Below the pieces are notes generated by a model. It made no database searches, was not told the origin of the DNA, and worked only from the letters and a program-made list of their open reading frames with translations. From the NCBI RefSeq assembly GCF_000006405.1, contig NW_003212352.1:7063-33820 (forward strand): a stretch of DNA of 26,758 nucleotides, in the 5' to 3' direction. Shown in pieces: positions 9,108 to 17,886 of this stretch (position 1 is its first letter; each line of letters begins with the position of its first letter). This DNA comes from Perkinsus marinus ATCC 50983. Taxonomy: Eukaryota > Perkinsozoa > Perkinsida > Perkinsidae. The position numbers were made by a program, and so were the translations under genes.

Positions 9108-11735
9108 ATGGAGAGTTGGTTGGTCGGGAAAGTCGCCTTATACTAAGATTCAGGTATCTCTCCACGGCTGGTGGAGGTTGGGGAGATTTACACTTGGCGG
9201 CTGCCACCGGGAACCTGGACTTAGTAAAATCCCTACTGGAGCAAGGGTACGACGTTAATGAACGCATTATGGTGAGGAGGCCATGGGGATAGTCCCTTCA
9301 ACGTGATCGGAGTATCATCCTCTTGGCGAACTCTTCAGTATTCTCTGTGGTGCAAATGGTGTGGTATGGCTTCATACTCAGTATAGCCGTTCCGATGTGC
9401 TGCTCGTTGTTCCCGGATTGAGCCGTATCTTGGGGTGTCCCTGCAGGACCGAAGTACGCCACTCCATCTGGCCGCCGCCAATGGCTGGGTACTTGTCATA
9501 GAGCATCTCGTAGAGAATGGTGCCTCCCTGAACGCTGTTGATGCGGTAGTACTCCTCTAATCCGTATCTCCGACATTTCTTCACAGAGCGGTCTGACCCC
9601 GCTGCAAACGGCATTGAGGAATCGTCAGCAGAAGTGCGTGCAGTCGCTGAGTGGATGGAAAGCTAGATGTGCCAATGTAGGGTCTCACTTCATTATTACT
9701 TTGTTGACGGCTCACCAGTCCTTAATATTCCTCTGCAGGCTGATAAGATAACGCCACCGGCCACCTTCAGAGATATGAGTCCTCATGACGACTCGGTACA
9801 GTGATACCTCCACATCAATAATCTAAGAATAATTTTTAACAGTTTGGCCGATCACCTGTTCATCGGGCCGCCTTATGGCGTCGTCCGGACCTTGTCCGCG
9901 ACTTGCTGAATACCGTTGGATGTGACCCATGCCGTTTTAGCACGTACGATCTTTTACACTGTATCGTTTGGTTAGCAATACTCTTCGGGTGGTTTGAGCC
10001 ATGCTCTAGGTCCGGCGAGACCGCTGTTCATGTAGCGGCTGAATCCAAGAACGAGGATGTCCTCCGAGAGGTACATGTCTCGACCGAGATCACTCACTCT
10101 GATATCCCGTATCAGATTATCAATTTCGTTGGCCCTTCGGCTGCCGATATAGAATACTCCGTGATTATCGAGAAATGCGGTGGTAATTGTTTAGATTGGC
10201 TTCGGTAGTCCATGTCGTCATGACATATTCTCGTGAGAGGTTTACGTACTCGTTATGACTGGCAATAAAATGCACGCACGCGCTTGATAAATCGTGTCGT
10301 CATAGCATCTGCATTTTTGTGCCGCTATTCCTTTCGCTTATAAGTCCCTAATTGGTGAATCAGTGGCTCGACTCTGAGATTTGATCTTCAGCCTTGGAAG
10401 ACCTACTCATCCTACGAGACAAAGCGGGCCGTAGTGTGAAGGACATGCCCGGCGCTGCTGATATCCTAGCGGCCATTCTTCGAGGGAGAGCATACGCTCT
10501 CGACGTTAAGCGCTTTGTCCGAGCTAAGTATCCACAGCTGTCCCTTATGAATCCTAACAAAGAACGCATTCCAGTTAACATAAATTGCCGTGATGAGGTG
10601 GTGAGAGGGGTGACACTGGCGTAACTCGCTTCTTGCTTTGACTCATAGTACCTCTCTCTGATCGTGTGACACAAGTGACGGAAACTAGCTTCATTGAAAG
10701 CTGCTCTCTGTTGCTGTCTCATTTTATTCGAGAGCCTTTGTCTGTGTCGTAACTCCGCAAGATGTAAGCGGCATAACAGAACTTTGTACGGAATAGGTGG
10801 TGACCTTGTCGCTTACACGACCTCGTTAAGGTTGTGCAAGCCGACAATGGCGCATTGTGGGTCACATCTATTGCAGTGAGATCCAGTGGCTCTAAATTCT
10901 CTCTATTCCTCAGTATGGTTATACTGCTCTCCATCACGCTGCAATTCACGGTCGGTCCTCGTGCTGCTCCAATAGACGTAGCCGGCTCAAAATGGACAAG
11001 CTACTCCAGTGTGGTGCAGATGTTGATGCGCGTTGTCGGGTGATATTAATGGGGGTACCTCAACTGCTTCAATGATATAACAGATTCATGGTGCAACTCC
11101 TTTGCATTATGTGGCAACCTCTTGCGATGCCTTACCGTTGATGGATATGCTCATTGCTCACGGTGCTAATGTCAATGCCCAGTCTGATGTAAGGACCATA
11201 GTCTTCTACCTGGCGTATACATTGTTATTGAAGTCTGCGCGTAGGCATGTGGGGAGACGCCGCTGCACTGGGCGGTGAAGAGCTCTTCGGATGCACACTT
11301 TGCGATGGTTAAGGCACTTTTGGCCGCGGGGGCGGACGCGACCATGCAGACGTTCAGACCAACGGGTCAGAGACGAATGATTCTACCCGATATACAGCTA
11401 AGGTACTGCATAGCATCACAACCGAAAAGGAGTACCTGGGTGATTGTCAGTGCTGGCAGTACTCCAATTCATTATGCGGTTAGACTACGGAAATATAATG
11501 TATTCGCTCTGGTATGACACGGTTGCGTCCGGCTGTTGTAGCGAATATTTCTCTTCAGATCGTTGATCATGTTAGGCCCAGCGAAGCCGACTGCGACCCT
11601 GCAGTGCGAGACGCGAAGTCTCAAGGTGAGCCCTTTGGTCATCAGTTTGCACGTACAGTCTTGTTTTCAGCGTTCGAGGAGTTGGTTGCCATTAAAGACT
11701 GCGAAGGCCGCTCTGTTAACGATCTCCTACGATGA
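9108..11735 (+). CDS. Ankyrin-repeat protein A with duplicated VGPS/GRSV tail cassette
   Basis: Fifteen exons (9108-9118, 9154-9271, 9447-9545, 9587-9676, 9739-9795, 9843-9943, 10010-10070, 10116-10182, 10392-10609, 10914-11039, 11084-11188, 11245-11402, 11451-11511, 11559-11625, 11671-11735) total 1404 nt, 467 aa. About nine ankyrin-type units are visible, for example DLHLAAATGNLDLVKSLLE, TPLHLAAANG, SPVHRAALWRRPDLV, TPLHYVA and TPLHWAV. The sixth to eighth ankyrin units are followed by the same exon cassette found at the gene's end: 61 nt (short ankyrin), 67 nt (FVGPSAAD or HVRPSEAD), then a tail (RDKAGRSV or KDCEGRSV). No signal peptide or TM is evident, so it is probably an intracellular scaffold. 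Ankyrins bind proteins; the partner is unknown. The first exon (MESW) is the weakest part, and the 304-bp intron after 10609 could hide a further exon or a boundary between two genes. Confidence 0.8.
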
Positions 11736-11819
11736 AAGTAATTCCCATTACGGTAACGATTTCGCCTTGAGGAGAATCAACACTACGAATCATAGTGCCC
11801 TATTCACACCTCGCTGGAG

Positions 11820-12249
11820 TTAGGCTCTAGCTATAGTGAATAGAGCTCCCAGCTCTGTAATGGAGAGGTTCTCATTCTCTCCAATTTCTGTCATTATCAT
11901 GTATAAATCGTGTGACCATTTCTCTGGATTGTTATGATTTCTCATGATGCCGCCCGCAATTCCGCGGCATAACTCGATCCTCCTATGATCCGAAATGATA
12001 GTGTGGAGTTGTTCTGGTCACCACAGAGTAATCTGCACATGCCTGTGCACTGATCGAGCCTCTAAGGTCATGAGCAGATTACACTCAGCAGCACACTTCA
12101 TAATGTTCATTACCCATTTGAGGGCATCGTCCTCAGGGCAGTTTGGGTTAAGGAAACTACCGCCTATAATACTCATAGCATGAGTATTCACTTTGTTCTT
12201 ATCATCCTTTTTCTTTGTCAGAGATGTATGTTCCTCTCATATCTTCCAT
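11820..12249 (-). CDS. C-terminal exons of an unrecognised minus-strand gene
   Basis: Two exons, about 12248-12022 and 11982-11820, are joined by a 39-bp intron (GTGACC...ATCATAG) in matching phase 2 and end at TAA 11820-11822. The translation is helical and charged, with segments such as DDALKWVMNIMKCAAEC, RIELCRGIAGGIMRNH and ENENLSITELGALFTIARA. The 5' limit is set by an in-frame TGA at 12249; the true acceptor lies inside this span, possibly ending at ACAAAG near 12222. I do not recognise the family. The exons probably belong with the upstream coding stretches at 12582-13044, the gene then ending 84 bp from the end of ankyrin gene A in a tail-to-tail arrangement. Confidence 0.5.
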
Positions 12250-12441
12250 TTGGAAGCACATCCGCTTCTGTTACGGATACCCCGAGCAATACGCGTTTAC
12301 TGGACGTTCTCTGTCATACCGATCATAACAATGCCAGGTGAATGTTATCAGGTGAAACACTAAGCTTAGTTGTCGCTCTTGTCCAGCATTGAGGAGGTTA
12401 AATCTCCTCGGGGGTCTCCCAATCAGAGAAAAACTCCGAGT

Positions 12442-12514
12442 ATTTCCGGGAAAATAAAATTTCCCGGAAATTTTCAAACAGTATCTTGCCGTTTTTATAT
12501 AAATAAAACGGTAA
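12442..12514. other. Two adjacent strong inverted repeats
   Basis: ATTTCCGGGAAA (12442-12453) pairs perfectly with TTTCCCGGAAAT (12460-12471) around a 6-nt AT-rich loop. TTGCCGTTTT (12486-12495) pairs with AAAACGGTAA (12505-12514) with one G-T wobble. The surrounding DNA is AT-rich, non-coding and probably an intron or spacer of the minus-strand gene. Confidence 0.75.
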
Positions 12515-12581
12515 AAAGAATTGCGAGATGGTACAGCGATCGTCCTTTTCATAGTGCTATTTCCGTCCACACAAAGGCTGT

Positions 12582-13044
12582 CTATGCTACCAGTTGCCAA
12601 CCAAAGCAATCACTCGGTCCAGTGCGCCAGGGGGTGGGCCAGACCATCAGGATGAGTGACTCATCATGAGTCGGTTCGGCGACCCGAATCATGGCATGCC
12701 ACCCCCCGCAATTGCTAGCATCAATTTGCTGCGGGAGTACGGAGTCCCCTTGAGAGTACTGACTGAGCACCGTTAATCGGGTTTTCTCCCGCAGGATCCT
12801 AAACTTCACTTCGTCCAAACTCTGAAGGTGTTGGACCAGTACTGCTTTCTAAAGGAGATTACGTTTCTCTTGTTCTGGAGTTCTGAATGCCTATACTCAA
12901 CGCATATTGGAGTCCATATACAGCATTCGGTTATTCGCATGTTCCACTCAGTGGAATCAACTGGAGCTGACTCGAGGCCCGCTTAAGCTCTCCAAAGATG
13001 TCGAGATCATACGATTGTAGCATCCTCGGAACTTGATCTGACAT
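12582..13044 (-). CDS. Probable 5' exons of the unrecognised minus-strand gene
   Basis: Two coding-looking stretches. The first starts at ATG 13044 (MSDQVPRMLQSYDLDIFGELK) and runs open to 12931. The second follows the acceptor ACACCTTCAG at 12821 and reads SLDEVKFRILREKTRL through MIRVAEPTHDESLILMVWPTP to a stop at 12582. The start lies 56 bp from the end of the membrane-protein gene, a spacing typical of this window. The donor linking the two parts and the link to 11820-12249 are not resolved. The RVAEPTHDESLILMVWP segment faintly recalls the 'v.p..d...l.l.wplp' strand of insulysin-type M16 peptidases, too weakly to name a function. Confidence 0.35.
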
Positions 13045-13099
13045 AACGACGTTTATTTGCCCTCCACCTAAATTGTACCCCCCAAGGTTACAGTCTGAC

Positions 13100-13644
13100 T
13101 TACTCAGCTTTTTCACGCGTGAACTTGTTGCAGCATCCCACCATCATGAACAGCCCAGCAGTGGTGAGCAGAAGATTCAGCATCATCACACCGAATATGG
13201 CTGGGAGCCACGAAGATGTTTCCGTGCGACTGTTCTCTACTCTGCCAGACCCCGAGATATGGGGTGAGCTTTCCGTTGGCCTGATCACATCGGGTGGACT
13301 TTCCGTTGACGTAGTCACATCGGGTGGGCTTTCCGTAGGCCTAATCGACGAATAACGAATGTCTGGAGTGATCACCACCCATTTAGTCACGCTCACTTTT
13401 CGGTATTCCACTTTTCAGAAAGTGGGTCCTCGAGGTCAATGGAGGAGAAGTCCATGGTAGGCCTAGCAGTAGTCGTTTCCTGCTCAGGTTCCTCGAGCTC
13501 TACACCAGCAAAGAAGTCTGGAGTCAGAGGAACGATATCCCCTGTGCTATCTTCTTCAAATTGAAGGTAGATTGCTTCAACCAAGGAGGCTGTGAGCAAT
13601 CCAAAAATGTTACCAGCTACATAAGCGGTAGTACTGATGCGCAT
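13100..13644 (-). CDS. Small type I membrane protein with TESPPDV repeat
   Basis: Two exons (13644-13397 and 13340-13100) with a 56-bp intron total 489 nt, 162 aa. The N-terminus MRISTTAYVAGNIFGLLTAS is a signal peptide ending near ASLVEA. An acidic ectodomain follows (LEEPEQETTTARPT) and then three 10-residue repeats (PTESPPDVTTS-like), encoded by a 30-bp DNA repeat with units starting at 13271, 13301 and 13331 on the plus strand. A single TM segment (WLPAIFGVMMLNLLLTTAG) precedes a short basic tail. Thr/Ser/Pro richness suggests O-glycosylation. The family is not recognised. The intron removes a frame break between the two open stretches, and the phase (AA|G) matches. Confidence 0.7.
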
Positions 13645-13963
13645 ATTGTACTGGGATAAAGTATCAACCTGTCGACAGAAGGCATCAATTCAAGCGATGC
13701 AAATGGACTCCGTCCGGAGCGGAAAGTCCTACTAGGACTTTATCCGATAGAAGTACTGCCAATACTTACCGGTATTACTTCTATCCATTGTGCACGGGTG
13801 TACATGCGTGCGCAGCTGATCACTCACTCCCCGAATAGACCGAAGCAGAGATAATTACAACTTATTTCATCTTTTACGATCATCCATGATAGTGGAATAC
13901 CGGAGCGCTCGAGAATTTCGAGTCGAGATGCGCAAGATTGCAAGATTTGCGCGCTGGTGGTTG
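13645..13963. other. Spacer between the membrane-protein gene and the retrotransposon
   Basis: No gene is seen. Three consecutive hairpins occupy 13708-13785 and may form a structured RNA. This stretch also marks the flank of the element's 3' end. Confidence 0.45.
13708..13785. ncRNA. Compact multi-hairpin element, possible structured RNA
   Basis: Three perfect stems follow each other: CTCCG/CGGAG (13708-13712, 13715-13719), AAAGTCC/GGACTTT (13723-13729, 13735-13741) and GATAGAAGTA/TACTTCTATC (13746-13755, 13776-13785). The third has an inner ATAC/GTAT helix. The AAAGTCC arm could instead pair with GGACT at 13705-13709, giving mutually exclusive folds. No known RNA class is matched, and strand and transcription are unknown. 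Confidence 0.4.
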
Positions 13964-14057
13964 TTCAACCCTACACTCGTGTTGCTATCTTCCTAGGAGA
14001 GAGGGACGGGGAGACCTCTGGCGTCCTGTGTCAAAGGTCTCCCGTACTGGCACCTCC
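13964..14057 (-). repeat. Split direct repeat B2
   Basis: A 94-bp copy of the B repeat at the element's 3' end (minus-strand sense). It differs from B1 (14235-14328) only at CTATCTT versus CTATTTT. It carries the 9-bp inverted repeat GGGAGACCT/AGGTCTCCC spaced by 17 nt, a candidate recombinase-binding structure. Confidence 0.9.
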
Positions 14058-14092
14058 AGTACCCCCTAGGAAGGTAGTTGCGTACGTGGTGA

Positions 14093-14111
14093 GGGAGGGA
14101 GGGTGGGTGGG
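14093..14111 (+). other. G-quadruplex motif
   Basis: Five GGG tracts separated by single bases (GGGAGGGAGGGTGGGTGGG) on the plus strand, that is the strand antisense to the retrotransposon. It sits between repeats A2 and B2. One-nucleotide loops favour a very stable quadruplex. Confidence 0.75.
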
Positions 14112-14112
14112 T

Positions 14113-14236
14113 GTCGATTTGTTTCGACTTGCTGCCCGGCTCCCTCTTCCCTCCTATAGCTAACCTCCCCCCCCTTCCTGCACTTTGCACAACATCTCCG
14201 TTCGGTTTGAACTAGCTCAACCAGTTGAGCTTCCTT
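14113..14236 (-). repeat. Split direct repeat A2
   Basis: A 124-bp copy of the A repeat. It is the same as A1 (19492-19618) except for a C-run of 8 versus 11. It overlaps the start of B1 by two bases. Near its end is the perfect hairpin AGCTCAA-CCAG-TTGAGCT (14214-14231). Confidence 0.9.
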
Positions 14237-14328
14237 CAACCCTACACTCGTGTTGCTATTTTCCTAGGAGAGAGGGACGGGGAGACCTCTGGCGTCCTGT
14301 GTCAAAGGTCTCCCGTACTGGCACCTCC
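14235..14328 (-). repeat. Split direct repeat B1
   Basis: A 94-bp copy of the B repeat, immediately abutting A2 and lying between the tyrosine recombinase frame and A2. The B1-A2 junction is what a circular intermediate would need to restore element ends. Confidence 0.9.
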
Positions 14329-14346
14329 CAACCGTCCCTCTCCCAT

Positions 14347-14403
14347 CCCTGGGCCTGATTGATGAGGACACATCAATAGGGCGTTCTCCCGACAGGCCCA
14401 GGG
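14347..14403 (-). other. 57-nt three-way-junction fold in the element's 3' region
   Basis: CCCTGGGCCTG (14347-14357) pairs perfectly over 11 bp with CAGGCCCAGGG (14393-14403). Enclosed are ATTGATG/CATCAAT (perfect 7-bp stem, 6-nt loop) and a small GGG/CCC stem. It lies between the recombinase stop and B1. I see no hammerhead core (CUGANGA plus GAAA) on either strand. Confidence 0.7.
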
Positions 14404-14487
14404 TTTCGATGTCCTTGACCAGCGATGAGAAACCGTGGATTAATGTTCCGTCCATAACACTAAGCGCGCTCGACTATTTTGAAAAGT

Positions 14488-15501
14488 TTAAGATGATCCG
14501 GAATCAAGATGATGCAATAAACGGTTAGCGAACGACCGAGACTGCTTAACCAGTTCCTCCTCAGTATAAATCTGCCACGTGTTGCTGTTGTGGGCCCAAC
14601 CACCGGCTAGCCTGACCGCCTCATGGGGTAAACCTATCATATGGGCGACGTTAGAAGCGGTACGTCGAAAAGAATGTCCTGTTAGAGATCGGAGGATAGC
14701 GGGTTGTACCGTACCAGGGAACTCTTGCTCAATGAGCTTCACAAGCTGCTGTTTAACCGCACTCGAAGTCCATTTTGGGAACAAGTGCTGCGTTGGAAGA
14801 GCTGTATTCTGCATACGATACAACCAATGCGCTGGACACCATTCCCGACAGGGACAAGTGTCACATGAGATCTCTCTAAAAGAGAGTCGTTGAGTCTTGG
14901 ACTCTCGTAAAGTCAACCGGATGTGGAGAACAGCATGACAAGATGACACCACCACTATGTCTTTGGCTTGGAGGTTGAGAACTTCCCCTAGTCGTAGAGT
15001 TAGTGAGAAGGCTAACAAACAGATTGCTTTAAGCAGATCTCTGCTTGTGCCAGGCGACGTAGGTAGCCGTCGTAGATTTCGGAGTAGAGAAAGGGGTATT
15101 AGAGGTGCTCGTTTGACGGGGTCATGTTGTGGGGTCACTCGATCCGCAGCAAGTAGGGCTCGGGTGAGGCGAGCTTCTTCCAAAGACGTCAGTGGTGGTT
15201 GGCCGTCGTTGATGGCAAACGTCCGCACCGCTGATGTGTACGACCGAATAGTCGAAGCTTTTAGAGATCCAGTGGTAGTTAAGAGCCGAACGAATTTCTC
15301 GAGCTTAACTCCGGTGACGGGGAAGGAGGTGACAGTTAAGTACCATTTAATAGGCGTGGCATACGAACTTGCCGTTGACGTTTTAATCGACCGTCGGAAC
15401 TGACGATTCAACTCCAACGCCGCCAATGAATCTTCCGGTGGTTCCCTATTGGCCAGCCATTCCAAAACCACATGTGTATTTCTCTGAGAACCGGAAGCCA
15501 T
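14488..15501 (-). CDS. Retrotransposon tyrosine recombinase
   Basis: A 337-aa frame from the ATG at 15501 (MASGSQRNTH). Tyrosine recombinases integrate the element's circular DNA through a covalent 3'-phosphotyrosine. An N-terminal SAM-like core-binding region (residues about 20-130, including TIRSYTSAVRTF) precedes the catalytic domain. Visible active-site residues are Arg about 170 (LTLRLGEVLNL), Lys about 202 (RESKTQRL), His about 276 and Arg about 279 (GHSFRRTASN), Trp about 302 (GGW) and Tyr about 312 (WQIYTEEE). A CDTCPCREWCPAH cluster between the Lys and His boxes could bind zinc. All catalytic residues seem intact, so this frame may still be functional. No introns are needed. Confidence 0.93.
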   Translation of the reverse strand: MASGSQRNTHVVLEWLANREPPEDSLAALELNRQFRRSIKTSTASSYATPIKWYLTVTSFPVTGVKLEKFVRLLTTTGSLKASTIRSYTSAVRTFAINDGQPPLTSLEEARLTRALLAADRVTPQHDPVKRAPLIPLSLLRNLRRLPTSPGTSRDLLKAICLLAFSLTLRLGEVLNLQAKDIVVVSSCHAVLHIRLTLRESKTQRLSFREISCDTCPCREWCPAHWLYRMQNTALPTQHLFPKWTSSAVKQQLVKLIEQEFPGTVQPAILRSLTGHSFRRTASNVAHMIGLPHEAVRLAGGWAHNSNTWQIYTEEELVKQSRSFANRLLHHLDSGSS

Positions 15502-15689
15502 CTTTGAAAATGTGATCTGACCTAAGAAGATAATAGGAAGTCGCTTGCACACAACACATCGTGTTGATGAGAGAAGTTGTTCCCGAAGGTGAAATGTGAT
15601 CCGCTGGTAATGGAGCTATGATGTGGGAGTAGACCGTGAAGACCCGATCTTCCTCAGACACTGTGTACAACCTGGAAGGATGACCACCA

Positions 15690-16817
15690 TTACCACTGGA
15701 TGTGCTTCCACGTGGGTGGAGCGGTCGAATGCACCATCTGTGGAGTTGCGCGGCTTATGAAATCCGCAACTTGATTAGCCGTCGTTGGTATGTGGATTGC
15801 TTTTATTGCGTGATCCCAACCCGCAATTGTTAATAGGAGTCGTCGAAGAAGTGGATTTTTCGACTTCCATCCGTTGATAGCATGTACCATAGGAAGATTG
15901 TCCATCAGTACCCAAATGCGAATGTTGTGGCCTGCTTGACTCGTTGGTGATGAGGCCAGTGTAGATTGTATGCTATGCACACCCTTGGTCACCGCCATCA
16001 TTTCCAGGGTATTGATGTCACGTGACTGTAATGGGCGGTTTTCGTCTCCAGTACAAAACCGTGATATGCGTGACCACGTCAACACGTCGCCAACCTGGTG
16101 GGCGTGGAACCAACTCACGGTCTCCCAGACAATGGAGATGGGCGTCGGTGAGGCGTGTTGGCGAACCTCGCAGAAGACACCTCCCAATCCCTGCAGCGAT
16201 GCATCAGTGACCAAAACGAATTGCTTGCTTGACGGGGAGGGTAGGGTTATACCCGTAAACGTCTGAAGCTGACGCTCGAAAAAGGCAAGGCTGTCCGTCA
16301 ACGCATGACCTCGTTGTATGTGACGTAGATTGTGCTTGTTGGCGATTGTGACGGTGGCGAATAATGGACATAGATGTTCTCTCCATGACCGAGCCAGTTG
16401 TGCGACCCACGATAATCTTCCTAGCAGGGTTTCAAGATCCGCAATCTTGATCGAGCACGGCGAATATAGAAGTTGGGAGATTGCGTGTAGCATTGTGGAG
16501 CGCTTGTCCGCCGGGATACCAATGGACCGGTGTTGAAGATCAACCTGGATACCAAGGATACGCGCTGTTGCTGCCGAAATACGTATCGAGGAGTATTCGA
16601 TACGTATGCCACATACTAACGCTATTAGTAGGAGAGCCGTGATGCATTGGGCCGGGTTGGAACTGCGCCAGCAGGAGTCGTCGACATAGACGAAACCCTT
16701 ATTACAAGGACTCCTCTTCGAAGTTGGACGATCTCCATCGGATCTCGTGGCTCTCCCCTCGTTTCCGCTTGCGGGGTTTTGCCACCGGCCATGATGTTGA
16801 CTCGTGGATGGTTGTTG
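15690..16817 (-). CDS. RT active site (YVDD) and RNase H portion of pol
   Basis: The frame is open from a TAA at 16818-16820 down to a stop at 15690; its first ATG is at 16493. YVDD of the reverse-transcriptase palm is at about 16688-16677. RT thumb/connection sequence follows (ADLETLLGRLSWVAQLAR), then an RNase H fold with its acidic residues: TDASLQGLGG (D), INTLEMMAV (E), VLMDNLPMVHA (D) and NQVADFIS (D). Only about 40 codons precede YVDD, and these lack the 'LPFG' and first-aspartate motifs an RT must have, so the fingers and the first half of the palm are missing. The frame is shifted relative to the upstream 17427-16702 frame, as expected if a deletion joined them. Probably an inactive RT with a preserved RNase H. 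Confidence 0.85.
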   Translation of the reverse strand, partial: QQPSTSQHHGRWQNPASGNEGRATRSDGDRPTSKRSPCNKGFVYVDDSCWRSSNPAQCITALLLIALVCGIRIEYSSIRISAATARILGIQVDLQHRSIGIPADKRSTMLHAISQLLYSPCSIKIADLETLLGRLSWVAQLARSWREHLCPLFATVTIANKHNLRHIQRGHALTDSLAFFERQLQTFTGITLPSPSSKQFVLVTDASLQGLGGVFCEVRQHASPTPISIVWETVSWFHAHQVGDVLTWSRISRFCTGDENRPLQSRDINTLEMMAVTKGVHSIQSTLASSPTSQAGHNIRIWVLMDNLPMVHAINGWKSKNPLLRRLLLTIAGWDHAIKAIHIPTTANQVADFISRATPQMVHSTAPPTWKHIQW

Positions 16818-17427
16818 TTATTCCCAGCGGGGCCCCATCTCGAAGTTGTTGGCATATCATAACGTCATCCTCTGGCCGCTCGCCAGTAATCTCATTAGGA
16901 CCTGGTGACGTCACCGTCAGCAGAGCTTCGATGAGAGAGGGATATAAGGGTGACACCGAAGACGCCGGTTGGAGTAAGGTCGATGCGGAGTAGCCACGCT
17001 CCGATGCCAGATGGTGAGCCCAGGATGTGCGTAAGGTAGACGCCACCTCGGGTAAACCTAACCCTTCCCATTGTGCCGATAGAGATCCCTGTTCCTCTGG
17101 TGAGGCTTGAAGGAAGTTGCCGAAGAAGTTGGTAACATCTGAGCGTTGCAACCAAGTGTCCACTGCTAAGTTCAAAGAGGTTGCTAACCAACAGTGGGTG
17201 GAGATCCCTTCCGAGTTGGGGGTCACTTTATCCCACTGTGAGGATGCAACATCGCCAGTACCATCCATAATAGGTATCGCGCCTTGTAAAGCTGGTAAGG
17301 CGGATAGCAACCATGTGTTCCACAGATGACCTAGTGGCGCTCGTCCATGGGGAGTAGAGGCCCGCCGGTGATCGTTCTGGATATGGCGAGACCGTCTTGC
17401 GCCGTCCGACCGTTTGTGAGGAGTCAT
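16702..17427 (-). CDS. Pol N-terminal or accessory retrotransposon frame, unrecognised
   Basis: A 241-codon frame with ATG at 17427 and stop at 16702-16704, overlapping the start of the YVDD frame in another register. The first third is Arg/His-rich (RRSRHIQNDHRRAS). The middle is helical with Trp (DTWLQRSDVTNFFGNFLQ, LRTSWAHHLASERG). The end is basic (KPRKRKRGESHEIRW). I see no RT, protease or zinc-knuckle motif. Position suggests the N-terminal part of pol, cut off from the palm by a deletion near 16700-16820. It could also be a second gag-like product. Confidence 0.5.
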   Translation of the reverse strand: MTPHKRSDGARRSRHIQNDHRRASTPHGRAPLGHLWNTWLLSALPALQGAIPIMDGTGDVASSQWDKVTPNSEGISTHCWLATSLNLAVDTWLQRSDVTNFFGNFLQASPEEQGSLSAQWEGLGLPEVASTLRTSWAHHLASERGYSASTLLQPASSVSPLYPSLIEALLTVTSPGPNEITGERPEDDVMICQQLRDGAPLGITTTIHESTSWPVAKPRKRKRGESHEIRWRSSNFEEESL

Positions 17428-17886
17428 ATTGAAATAAATGAGGACTTGGGAAAAGGCAGTCTTGTCTTAGGTGTTCTACCTCCCTACCTCTCTCACCGAG
17501 AGTTGTCACCAGAGCCGCCGAGGCCCCGAGTGAGCAGTGAACAACTTAGCAATCCACCGCCTGAAACTGTCCGTATGTTAGACCAATCGGATTGACTGAG
17601 ATGAATACTTATATTAAAGAAGGATAGCGCATAAAGAGGAGGAGAAGATGTCACTCTCTTGAGTTGGGTAGTGAGGTAGATGTGTAACAATGGTCAGAAA
17701 TGTCAAAACTAGAGACTGAAAGTATAACCGAGATGATAATAGCCAGTCAATCCGAACCAGTTTCGTGACTTATAGCCGGACCCCCTATGAGGTAGCAAAG
17801 AGAACATTGGTCTGATAGCTCCTCAAATTCGCTTAGAATGCCCCCACCATTACTGTAGGCAAGATGGTGGGATCGGAACCGTCTCA
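17428..17886 (-). other. Internal element sequence without a supported frame
   Basis: About 460 bp between the gag-like frame and the 17427 frame. Short open stretches exist but none carries a motif. It may be linker, or remnants of coding sequence lost by frameshift. Confidence 0.4.

Noticed and set aside
12700-12760. Insulysin (M16) peptidase domain in the minus-strand exon
   Set aside because: Only one short strand-like segment is similar; no HxxEH zinc motif or following GHEG block is visible.
14347-14403. Hammerhead ribozyme at the three-way junction
   Set aside because: Core nucleotides are absent on both strands; kept only as a structured element.
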